64,000 bases of DNA, taken from assembly GCA_027660625.1 (NCBI GenBank), contig JAQDNC010000010.1:8203-72202 (forward strand). The letters run 5' to 3'. Each line of letters opens with the position of its first letter. Within the stretch, counting starts at the first letter, position 1. This document shows, in pieces, positions 27,592 to 36,700 of this stretch. Both the position numbers and the translations under genes were made by a program. The notes below the pieces were generated by a model. That model was not told the DNA's origin. It saw only the letters and a program-made list of their open reading frames with translations, and ran no database searches. This stretch comes from Coriobacteriaceae bacterium AM100-PB1-1D-6A (GTDB taxonomy: Bacteria; Actinomycetota; Coriobacteriia; Coriobacteriales; Coriobacteriaceae).

Positions 27592-27948
27592 CTAAGCCGC
27601 TGGCGGGCAACATACTGAACAGGGGGTCTTTCCTCGTTTGAGCGCGGTCGCCAGTGGCACGCTTGTTCTAATGGCATTTTGAGGAAGGTTTTTGCATCCC
27701 CCAGAACGGTGATAAATCTTGCCGTTCTTGATGACGATCACCTTGGTTTTTGAAGCAGCCACGCTGCGGGACTTGATGGGCGCATCCGCCTTTTGACGAG
27801 CCGGTGCCGTTTTCCGAGGCCAGCCTCTCGGAAAATCAGAATCGCAGAATCGATTGATGTAGCTGTCGAAACATCCATCGAACAGCAGCCCCGTTGCCAA
27901 GCCCGCCATGAACCCACAGGCAATCGCGGCCTCTCCTCTAATTTGCAT
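27592..27948 (-). CDS. Small membrane-anchored protein with a His/Cys metal-binding-like tail (118 aa)
   Basis: An N-terminal hydrophobic segment (about residues 8-25) is followed by a basic linker and then a C-terminal motif KIYHRSGGCKNL...A...GKTPCSVCCP. This YH-x(4)-C-x(n)-PC-xx-C arrangement recurs at the C-termini of many secreted nucleases and surface proteins as an Ada-like metal-binding tail; its role is unknown. AAGGAGG precedes the ATG. Gene neighbours give no functional hint. Confidence 0.65.
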   Translation of the reverse strand: MQIRGEAAIACGFMAGLATGLLFDGCFDSYINRFCDSDFPRGWPRKTAPARQKADAPIKSRSVAASKTKVIVIKNGKIYHRSGGCKNLPQNAIRTSVPLATALKRGKTPCSVCCPPAA

Positions 27949-27981
27949 ATGTCCCTCCTTAATTAATCTTGAAGATAAAAG

Positions 27982-28022
27982 CGGCGCGCGCCGCAGGACC
28001 CATGCCCTTGCGGCGCGCGCCG
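27982..28022 (-). terminator. Terminator of the CAP-domain surface protein gene
   Basis: Perfect 14-bp arms CGGCGCGCGCCGCA and TGCGGCGCGCGCCG, then TTTTATCTT on the minus strand. Its loop GGACCCATGCCCT resembles GGGACCCATGTCCT at 27554-27567, another small hairpin. Confidence 0.85.
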
Positions 28023-28024
28023 AA

Positions 28025-28050
28025 AATGATCCGCTTTCCTCCGTCCCTAA
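28025..28050. repeat. Dispersed intergenic repeat, family B
   Basis: AATGATCCGCTTTCCTCCG followed by TCCCTAA. It matches, inverted, the unit at 24354-24385 with few differences. Confidence 0.5.
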
Positions 28051-31000
28051 CGGATCAGCTGGCGGCGCTTGTCGGACAGGAAGACGCCGGCGGCAACCAG
28101 GACCGTGCCTCCAATTACGAACGTCTCGCCCAGCAGGTTGGACACGTCGCCCGTGGCGGGCATCGTCGTCTGCTGCGTGGTGGCCTCGGACGCCGAGGTC
28201 ATGTGCTTGGCCTGGTACGCCACCTGCGTCGCAGGCTGAGTCTGCTCGCCATTCCCGCGCTCGGCGGCCTCTTGGCGAGCGATCTCGGCGTTGAGCTCGA
28301 CAATAGCCTGGTCGAGCTCGGCCTTGGCGGCGGTATAGTTGGCAAGCGCCTCCAAGTAGGCAGGTGCCACAGCATCCGTCGCAGCAACGGCAGCGTCGAG
28401 CTCAATCTTGGCAGCTGCGGCGCGCTCGGCGGCATCGTGGGCTGCAGCGATCTTAGCGTTGAGCGCCTCATCCGCATCGTTGGCACGGCCGCTAGCGATG
28501 GCGTCGGCAAGGTTGATCCTGCGCAGGCGGGCAACCGCGGCGGCAGAAGCATCGCGATCAGCGGTCGCATCCGTTACGGCGTCGTCCGCCGCAGTCACGC
28601 CAGACTCGGCATCGGTCTTCGCCGAAGCCGCTGCCTCAACAGCAGCATCGGCAGCGGCCTTGTCCTCCGTCGCCTGAGCAAGCGCCGCGGCGGCATCATG
28701 TAGCTGAGCCGCACGAGCAGCAGCCGCGACGGATGCGGCCTGAGCCGCGGTCACAGCCGTGCCGGCACCGCTCGCAGCAGCCTGGGCGGCAACAAGCTCG
28801 GCCTGGGCAGCAGCGACGTCGGCATCTGCCTGGCCTGCCGCACCCTGCGCGGCATTCACTGCAGCCTGCGCGTCAGCCTGAACGGCACGCGCCCCCTCGA
28901 GCACCGCCGAGGCCGCATCAAATGCACGCTGAGCAGCGGCAACGTCGGCAGAGTACGCAGCCAGCTCGTCCTGGGCGGCAGCAAGCGCGCTCTCCTTGTC
29001 GCCAACGCCGGCGCGAGCGGCATCCAGCGCACGCCGGGCAGCGGCAGCCTTGCCCTTGGCAACATCGAGTTCATCAGACTTGGCAGTCACGACACTCTGC
29101 GCCGCGGTAACCGCAGCGCTGGCAGCGTCCACGTCGGCGCGGGCATCAGCCACGGCACGCGCAGCGGCCTCAGCCGCGGCCTGCTTCTCCCCCACGGCAG
29201 CCTGGGCATCCGAGGCCCCAGCGGCAGCAGCGTCAACATCGGCGGCAGCAGCATCGACTTGAGCCTGCCTTGCAGCGGCGGCCTGCGACGCGGCGCTCAC
29301 CTTGCCGCCAGCCTGCGCAGCCGCGCCCTGAGCGGCAGAAAGCTCCTGACGAGCCGCGTCCACGCCCTGCCCAGGATTTGCCAACGAGTCACACCACGCA
29401 TTAAGCGCAGCCTCGTATTCGGCAACCGTCATCGGATTGGCGGCATTCGTGTACCATCCTCCAGACATAGAGAACGTCTGCGCCTGCGTAAGCCAACGGT
29501 TCATCGTCCCGCGCGTGCAAACCCCCATACCCGTTACGGTGTAATCGGGATCGATCACATTCATGTAGTGACCGACTGTATGCACGCTCCCGCCATGCGC
29601 AGCCACGTAGCGATCGATTTCGTCGCCATGCTGCTCGTAGAAATCAAAAGCAGCCTTTCCCGTAAGGCCCGTCGCTCCCAGCGTAGCCGCAGCGCGGTCA
29701 AAGACGGCCTTCTCCTGATCGACCCACTGGATGAACGGGTCGCTTCCGTAGTTCCACGCCACGTTTTCGCCCACGTTGAACTGCATGGCGTGCGCAGTCT
29801 TGGTATCGGAGAAATTCGCATCGGCAATCGCGGTCGCCATCATGGCATACGTCACCTTGAGCTCACCCAGGCCAACGCTCGCACGATACTTGTTGCACGC
29901 CTTGAGCCACACAATCGCTTGCTTCATGTTGGTCAGACTCGTCGCGTCAACCTCCTCGCCCACCTTGGTGAGGCTGGCATATTTGCAGTTGAGAATCAGG
30001 TCCGCCGCATCGTCGGCACCCACGCTCTTAAAGAACGCAATGGCGCCCTGGCGGTAGTTTTCCGCCGAGGCGTTCGCCGTAGCCTGAGCGGCGTCGAGCT
30101 TGGCCTGCGCTTGAGCTACAGCCTGATCGGCCTGCTGCTTTTGAGCCTTTGCCTGGTCGAGCGCCTTGTCGGCAGCGTTCTTCTCGTCCTTAGCGGCCGA
30201 GAGCTTGGCCTGAGCGTCGGCCAGCGCCGCAAGCGCATTGGCATGCTCGGCCTTAGCCTGATCGACGGCGGCGTCTGCCGCGGTCGCAGCAGCCGTGGCA
30301 GCGTCCAACTTGGACTGCGCGTCAGCCGCAGCCTGCTGCTGGACGGCGAGCGCCTGCTGAGCAGCCTGCACCTCACCCTCGGCAGTGGTCACTTCCTGCG
30401 AGGCAGCAGCGAGTTCGCCCTCGCGCTGCGCCTGGACCGACTTGGCGGCGTCCAGCGCGGCAGCGGCGGCGTCCACCTTGGCCTTGGCAGCCTCGTACTC
30501 CGGGCCCGCGGCACCCTGCTCGGCACGGTCGAGATCGGCCTTGGCGGCGTCATAGCTCGCCTGAGCGGCATTCACATCCTTATCGGCCGCATCCTTTGCC
30601 TGCTGAGCTGCCGAAAGCTTGCCTTGCGCGTCCTGCTGTTTGGCCGCGGCGGCATCAACGCCAGCCTGGGCATTCGAAAGCCTGACCTGCGCGTCGGCGG
30701 CCTGCTGCTTTGCCTGCTCCAGCTCGCTCGCGGCCTGCTCGGCAGCGGCCTGAGCCGCGGCAACAGCCTCGGGCGTGGCATCGGCAGCAGCGGCCTGCGC
30801 GGACTTGAGCGCAGCCTGGGCATCGTCGGCGGTCTTCTGGGCAGCGGTCAGGGCTTCACCCTTGTCCGTCAGATCCCTCTTTGCGGCATCGAGTGCAGCT
30901 TGAGCGTCCTCGAGCGCCTTCACGTCCGCATCGGCCTTGTCCTGCGCGGCACCCATCTGCTGCTCCAGCTCGGCCGAAGCTGCAGAAGCGGCAGCGTCGC

Positions 31001-31397
31001 TTGTGCCACGGGCCGCATCGTAGGCGCTCTGAGCCTGCTGCTGGTTGGCAGCGGCGGCGTCGTAAGGAGCGGCGGCCGCATCCAAATCGGCCTTGGCAGC
31101 AGCGGCCTTAGCGCGAGCCGCATCGACCGCAGCCTGCAGGTTGGCGACCTTCTGCACCGCTGACACCGTGCCCGCGCCAGCGCTAGCAGCAGCCGCGCTC
31201 GTCAACGGAGACAGCACCGCAGCCGGCTTCGCAGTAGCGTCGGCACCGTTCGCACCCTGCGCCACCGCAGTCAGCGGAGACAGCAGCGACCCGCCCGTCA
31301 TGGCGATCGTTGCCGCAGCAACTGTCGCCATACGCCCGGCGGCCTTCGCCTTACCCGCAGCGCCGCCATTGATGTTCTTGTTCACGTTCTTGCTCAT
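28047..31397 (-). CDS. Large CAP-domain, coiled-coil, sortase-anchored surface protein (1116 aa)
   Basis: A predicted cell-wall-attached protein. It has an N-terminal basic/hydrophobic signal region (about 1-50), a long Ala/Gln/Lys-rich coiled coil (about 75-445), a CAP/SCP-type domain (about 455-665, with YGSDPFIQW and VGHYMNVIDPDY), a second long Ala/Asp-rich coiled coil (about 680-1050), and a C-terminal MPATG sortase motif with hydrophobic stretch and the charged tail DKRRQLIR. Two coiled coils flanking a globular domain suggest a stalked surface structure. The start at 31397 has GGAAGG upstream. Confidence 0.9.
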   Translation of the reverse strand: MSKNVNKNINGGAAGKAKAAGRMATVAAATIAMTGGSLLSPLTAVAQGANGADATAKPAAVLSPLTSAAAASAGAGTVSAVQKVANLQAAVDAARAKAAAAKADLDAAAAPYDAAAANQQQAQSAYDAARGTSDAAASAASAELEQQMGAAQDKADADVKALEDAQAALDAAKRDLTDKGEALTAAQKTADDAQAALKSAQAAAADATPEAVAAAQAAAEQAASELEQAKQQAADAQVRLSNAQAGVDAAAAKQQDAQGKLSAAQQAKDAADKDVNAAQASYDAAKADLDRAEQGAAGPEYEAAKAKVDAAAAALDAAKSVQAQREGELAAASQEVTTAEGEVQAAQQALAVQQQAAADAQSKLDAATAAATAADAAVDQAKAEHANALAALADAQAKLSAAKDEKNAADKALDQAKAQKQQADQAVAQAQAKLDAAQATANASAENYRQGAIAFFKSVGADDAADLILNCKYASLTKVGEEVDATSLTNMKQAIVWLKACNKYRASVGLGELKVTYAMMATAIADANFSDTKTAHAMQFNVGENVAWNYGSDPFIQWVDQEKAVFDRAAATLGATGLTGKAAFDFYEQHGDEIDRYVAAHGGSVHTVGHYMNVIDPDYTVTGMGVCTRGTMNRWLTQAQTFSMSGGWYTNAANPMTVAEYEAALNAWCDSLANPGQGVDAARQELSAAQGAAAQAGGKVSAASQAAAARQAQVDAAAADVDAAAAGASDAQAAVGEKQAAAEAAARAVADARADVDAASAAVTAAQSVVTAKSDELDVAKGKAAAARRALDAARAGVGDKESALAAAQDELAAYSADVAAAQRAFDAASAVLEGARAVQADAQAAVNAAQGAAGQADADVAAAQAELVAAQAAASGAGTAVTAAQAASVAAAARAAQLHDAAAALAQATEDKAAADAAVEAAASAKTDAESGVTAADDAVTDATADRDASAAAVARLRRINLADAIASGRANDADEALNAKIAAAHDAAERAAAAKIELDAAVAATDAVAPAYLEALANYTAAKAELDQAIVELNAEIARQEAAERGNGEQTQPATQVAYQAKHMTSASEATTQQTTMPATGDVSNLLGETFVIGGTVLVAAGVFLSDKRRQLIR

Positions 31398-31516
31398 TGC
31401 CGATTCCTTCCCACGATGAGCTGATGTTTGACACATAATCGATCCAATATGCCCCGCTAAAAAGAGGTGATAACGGGGTAATTAAATCGGAGGAGTTGGA
31501 GACAAGCCCACATCCA

Positions 31517-31711
31517 TCAGCGGATGCCGAGCTCATACTCCCGCTCGCGCTCAATATCATTCAGGTACTCATAATCTTCGGAGCTAAGCTCTAGATCATC
31601 TTGAGCGAACATGTAGTTCTCGGCCTTAGAACCAATACTGCAACCGTAGATGGTATTGAGATCGATATGGTCGGTATTGTCGTTGTAAAGGGGGAAAATT
31701 CTGCTGGTCAT
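31517..31711 (-). CDS. Small acidic hypothetical protein (64 aa)
   Basis: No family recognised. The ATG at 31711 has GAGAGG 9 bases upstream and is preferred to the TTG at 31717. The C-terminal half is rich in Glu and Tyr. It lies at the left border of the accessory island and may or may not belong to it. Confidence 0.45.
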   Translation of the reverse strand: MTSRIFPLYNDNTDHIDLNTIYGCSIGSKAENYMFAQDDLELSSEDYEYLNDIEREREYELGIR

Positions 31712-31864
31712 GCTCAAGTACCTCTCAACATAAACTGAAAACTCGTTTGCTTGGTCTCTTTTTGAGACCCCATCTGATGTGCTATGGCTGCAGTATATGT
31801 TCTCCCCTTTTACAATGCAAGCGTAATTTCAAAATGTTCTAGGAGCGATAATTGCGCAACACCA

Positions 31865-33760
31865 TCACTTGTCGCCACCGCCATCCTCTACCGCGCCCTC
31901 ACGCGCAGCGCACTCGTTGAGATACTTGACCGGAATCGGCCACACGGACGGAGCCTTATAGCGCGAAAGGCCTATGTTGGCCAGCTGAACCAACAACTCA
32001 GACAAATCATCGCCGTCGAGTACCTCAATCGAACGCACGTGAATCGCAGTCGCCATATCCTCCTGGGTGCCGTTGTTGACGCCCGCAAAATAGCAAGTCT
32101 TGCCCGCACGCTCGAACGTTCCAATGCCGTAATAAGGCGAGTTGTAGCTCTCGAAAATCTCTTTCTTACGCCCTGCTTTGCCTGTGAGCTGATGCTCACC
32201 CACCAGGGCCATAAAGTTATTGGAAAACGTCGTCAGTCCCGTATCCCGCACGCGCGCAAGCATAGACTGCCCGTCCGCATGCACGTCAAAGACATAGGCG
32301 CCCTTATCGAGTTTGCCGTCCGCGGTCAGCAGATCGAGCTCCATCTCGTCCTCGGGACCATCCTCTGCCGAATGTGAGGCATAGCGCATGCCCCCATCCG
32401 CGCCAATCGCCAACGTAGCGATACGCGAATCCAGCTCAATCTTGTCCTTTGTTTTATGCGGCACATCGACCAAGCCACACACCGTCACCGACTCAATATC
32501 CAAAGCATCAAGATCAAACGCCGTCACCCGCTCGTCGACAACATCCTGCTTTACCAGCAGTTCTTTGAGCATGGCGCCCAGGATCGCCTCTTGCGCATTG
32601 CGATCCTTTTGCTTTGGCGCCACCTTAAACAGTGGCTCGCACACATCCGGTGTCACGTGCTGTTCCACCACGCCAGCATGTAAGGCATAGCCGTCGTCCT
32701 CAGCAACCTCATTGGGCACAACGACAAGGTTCAGCGCCCGCGAATCCACGGCCCTTCCGCCATACGTTGCGCGAACGCCCCACGAGGAATCGTTAAGTCG
32801 ATCGGCCAGCTGGCGCGCCACTTCGGCAAGCCCATTGCGCGCAAACGACACCACGATTCGCTGCCCCGCCATGCGCTCCGCAACCACGCGCGCGTACTCA
32901 TCACCCTTGAGCACCTCGTAGAAACTCTTACGCGGGTATTCCATGAGCGTCACCCGGGCGAAGTCGCTGTAACGGCGTTCGAGAATCTGCAGCTCTCGAT
33001 ACAAAATGCCCTTCTTGGTATAGGCGACCTTGTCCGCCTGGGCCGAGAACGTCAGATCACGGCGCTTGGACGGCTTGTCGCCCTTGGCTCGGCGCAGGAT
33101 GTACTCGTCTTTTTGTTCGTGGGCAAGCACCATCGTCGCCACGGGCGATAGCCTGTAGCCCACTTGGCTCTTAATCTTTTCGAGCTCTTTCTCGTCACCT
33201 TGTGCCCTGCCAATAAGCACACGGCGCTTGGTAAACGTCCGAATCTTAAGATCAAAGGTGCAATCCTCATCGATAACGATTTCAACCGTTTCGATCTTGG
33301 CAGGTCCCCTTCCGTCGCTTTCGACAGCATCGCGGCGGGCACCCTTGGCGCTAATGACATACAGGTGCCCGGTGTCATTGGGAACTTCGTCCTCAATCCC
33401 CTCAAACTGAGAGCAGGAGTTGAACAGCAAGCGGAGCGCAACGTAATCGTCCAACTCGTTCCAATTAGTTTTAATCGGAACTATCTGCTCCTGATAAAGC
33501 GAGGCATTAAGGTCGCCCGTCTGCACGCCCGCTTTGACCATCAGAAAGACGCGGTTGTCTGCAAGCTGCGTGAGCGCGACGACCTTGCCCGTCTGGCACA
33601 CATCGGCCATAAAGTTCGCCACGGCATGCTTGCCCGCATCGCCGACGTTGCACCAAAAGACCGAGTAGCGCTCCTCGGCAGCAGCGGCATCGAGCTGCAA
33701 CACGAGCTCTGATACGGCGATGTCTCCCAAACCGCACGGCTGGTTATGCTTCGATTGCAC
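31865..33760 (-). CDS. MID-PIWI-like (Argonaute/pPIWI-RE-like) protein, candidate (631 aa)
   Basis: No certain family. The first 290 residues are an unrecognised alpha/beta region. From about 300 the layout resembles an Argonaute MID then PIWI domain: RALNLVVVPNE...YALHAGVVEQHVT (335-370), an amphipathic helix NAQEAILGAMLKELLVKQ, VTVCGLVDV (strand with Asp432), and an end like Argonaute C-termini, VRSIEVLDGDDLSELLVQLA then VWPIPVKYLNECA (575-617). The paired Arg576/Glu579 recall pPIWI-RE proteins. A full DEDX tetrad is not evident, so it may be catalytically inactive. It starts at GTG 33760, overlapping the helicase-nuclease gene by 17 bases. pPIWI-RE proteins are longer, so this could be a separate branch or an unrelated fold. 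Confidence 0.45.
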   Translation of the reverse strand: MQSKHNQPCGLGDIAVSELVLQLDAAAAEERYSVFWCNVGDAGKHAVANFMADVCQTGKVVALTQLADNRVFLMVKAGVQTGDLNASLYQEQIVPIKTNWNELDDYVALRLLFNSCSQFEGIEDEVPNDTGHLYVISAKGARRDAVESDGRGPAKIETVEIVIDEDCTFDLKIRTFTKRRVLIGRAQGDEKELEKIKSQVGYRLSPVATMVLAHEQKDEYILRRAKGDKPSKRRDLTFSAQADKVAYTKKGILYRELQILERRYSDFARVTLMEYPRKSFYEVLKGDEYARVVAERMAGQRIVVSFARNGLAEVARQLADRLNDSSWGVRATYGGRAVDSRALNLVVVPNEVAEDDGYALHAGVVEQHVTPDVCEPLFKVAPKQKDRNAQEAILGAMLKELLVKQDVVDERVTAFDLDALDIESVTVCGLVDVPHKTKDKIELDSRIATLAIGADGGMRYASHSAEDGPEDEMELDLLTADGKLDKGAYVFDVHADGQSMLARVRDTGLTTFSNNFMALVGEHQLTGKAGRKKEIFESYNSPYYGIGTFERAGKTCYFAGVNNGTQEDMATAIHVRSIEVLDGDDLSELLVQLANIGLSRYKAPSVWPIPVKYLNECAAREGAVEDGGGDK

Positions 33761-36700
33761 GGCCGATCGCCTCCATCATCTCCAAATTGATTGCACCGTC
33801 GGCGGCCATATAAGGAACGGAGAACACAGTCCCCTCAGCATCGAGTGCCTTGGGCACGCACTCAAGCGCTGCCTCATCAGCCAAAACGTTGACGATTAGC
33901 AGGCGTTTCGCCCCAACCTTTTGAGCCTTCGCCCTAAAGCGCTCGGCATCCGACGCCTCGCGACCGTCGCGAACATAAGCGATATAGGCACCGATGCGAT
34001 AGTGCTTAAAATCGATCCATACCCCGGTCGTGTTGCCAGCAGCATCGAGCACCTCAAAGTCGCCACCTGTCTCGGCGTGTGCCGCATCGCCACGCGTAAG
34101 CGAATAGCGGCCGTCGTAATATGCCTCAAAGATTGCCCTTCCGGCAGATTCTCCCAGCTCACCCAGGTAGACCGCCTGGAACATATAGGGCGTCATGTGC
34201 GCCGTCGCCGCCGGCTGCAGCGTTGTGGGCACCCCGTCGCTCGACCAACGCTCACGCACTTCGCGAATTGACAGCAGCTCGGGTACGCGCGCCGCCGCCT
34301 GGCTCACCTGGCGAACCGTCGCGCCCTTTAAGCCCTCCTTGCAGTGGCAACGATCCTCCAGACGAGCAGCAATCTGCTCGACGGGCTCACCATCGTAGCT
34401 AGGGAATTCAAAGTGCGGCACCTTGCATGCCCCGCCTTCTGCATAGGCATAGCCATTTGCAGCATGCGACATGCGCAGCGCGGTACTCCGGCGCTCTGGG
34501 TATTGCGCGAGATCTTCCCACGGCAGGCAAAAATGATGCAGGTAAAAGTCGCGCTCGCCATCAAAAGCAGTGAGATCTTCGTCCCCGGCGTTTAGCGAGG
34601 TAACTTTCCACGCCAGCTTTTCGTGCTTTTGCTTGGCAAGGTTGTTCCTAAAGGCGGCAAGGTTCTGCTGCTTAACGGCAGCGTGTTCCTTGTTGTCCGT
34701 CATATGGTTGTTGGCAGCGGCGCAGGCACCAACCACCTGCTCAAGCTCGTAGCCCATCGGCAAATCATGCAAGAACGAAAAGTTGCAATCGTTCGCAATC
34801 TCGCGGTCGAGCAGCACCTGCACGCAAGGCATCTTTACACTCGTGCGCATCAGGCGACCCACAGCCTGTGCCACAATGCGAGCGCCTTCGGCCTGATAAG
34901 AGAGGGTGTCGCGCACCGGCAGGCTCTTATTAACGCCAGATAGAAGCATCCGTACGTTCCGGCGCTTTTGAGTAAACGGAACCTCGCCGCGCGCTACCAG
35001 TTCCTCCTGCTCCACCACGCCAAGTAGCGCCTGCTGGACAAACTTATTTGAGTTGATCTCCACTCCCCAGGTCAAACGACTTGTGGGCGACTCGATATAT
35101 AAGAAATCAAGATCCATCTTGGGGCGACGGTCGGCATTTTCAAAGCCGCAATCGACCTGATGAACCATGTCGCACAGATTCTCCGGCACCTTGTATTTGA
35201 GATTCTTGGAAAAGCCACCGGCCGAAAGATTGATAAACATCAGGGTCGGCTGGCCCAGCTCGAGACGTTTTTGAGCGCCACGCCAACCTGCATCCCATTC
35301 CGCAGCGTTAAAGCACGGCACCATGTCCTTGGCGGCCTCAAGCGATTTCTCGTACGACATCTCGGGGCACTTGATGTTTCTAATCACCAGCTCCGCGACA
35401 ATCTCGCGCGCAAGATCCAGCGCCAGACTATTGAATTCGCCATGGTTTCCCATGTGGCGCGTGGTAAAAACGGCTCCCGCCCGTTGCTCGTTACGCGCCA
35501 CACCACGGGCCCAAGTACTCACGGCAACAAGCGTCTTGCTCAGGCGCTTCAGCTCAAACTCGATGCTCTTGGCGTCGCTCACGCCCACCCTGTCAGCAAT
35601 CTTTAAGCGCAAGCGCACCGCAAGTCCCTCACTCACGCCAATCCCGTCAAAGAACCGCATCGCGCGCTCGTACACCTCGTCGGGCGACACAATGATGCCG
35701 CCAAAGGCGCCGCCTGCCAGCGCGACCATGCCGGCAATTTCCTTGGACTCATCCACCCAGGCAATATCGACGTCGTACTCCTTCGCAGCCTGTTTGTTAA
35801 ACAGCTTAGTCTGTCGCACGATTTCCTGGTTGAGCTCGCCAATCCAAGCGTCCTTGCGAACCACGCCATGAACCTCGTCAAGGTAATCGAGGTTGAAGTT
35901 TTTGACGGTCGGCGCACTCCATGTTGCGCTCATACACACGCAAGGCGCTTTGGCGGCAATGGAGGCAAGGTAGGCCTCGGGCATGCGCTCAATGCCGTGG
36001 CTGGTTAGGTACGTGGTAAACATGTGCTCGATGGTGGTTTCCATCACTAGATAATCGACACCACGCGCATACATCGAGTCGTCGGCGGCATCGATCTCGT
36101 CATTCTTGCGATCTTTAAAGAACAGCGCCAGCATCAACGAATCCCAAAAATACTTCTCGCTGGTCTGGTTGTTCCTAATGCCCAGGGCATCGATGATGTT
36201 CTTGCGCGAAAGGTCGTCCTTGTACGAAATGCTGCCGTAGTACAGCTTGTCCATAAGCGTGGCGCAACGGGCGAGATGACCCACCACCATCCTGACCAGA
36301 CCGCGTGCACGACGCACCGCCTTGCTGACGGTTTGCTGCCCACTCCCTCCGCGAGTGATAATCATATTGCGAGTACCGCCCTCATTGAGTTTGAAGCGCA
36401 ACGGATTCGCCGAGTTGTCGCCCACCGAAATATCGTCGCTGCCAAACAGATGTCGACCGGAGAGCTGCTCTTCTTTCGCCTCGTCAGACAGCGCAAAAGG
36501 CGGACGCAGTTTCATGTCCTTAATACAAGAGGCGAGTGCCTTTTGAATTTTCTTGGCATCCTTGGCGATTTCTTCGGCATCTTCCTCTACGCTCGCCCGC
36601 GAAACCCTGTTCCTCTCGGCGTTTGACCCTTTGTGATCGCCCGACGTGGAAGCGTGCGTATAGACCGCCATCCATTGATCTCGATTCCCCAGTAGCAAGG

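Noticed and set aside
29259..31163. 634-codon plus-strand open frame
   Set aside because: Antisense of the Ala-rich coiled-coil surface protein; open only because GCN-rich codons rarely give stops in that frame.
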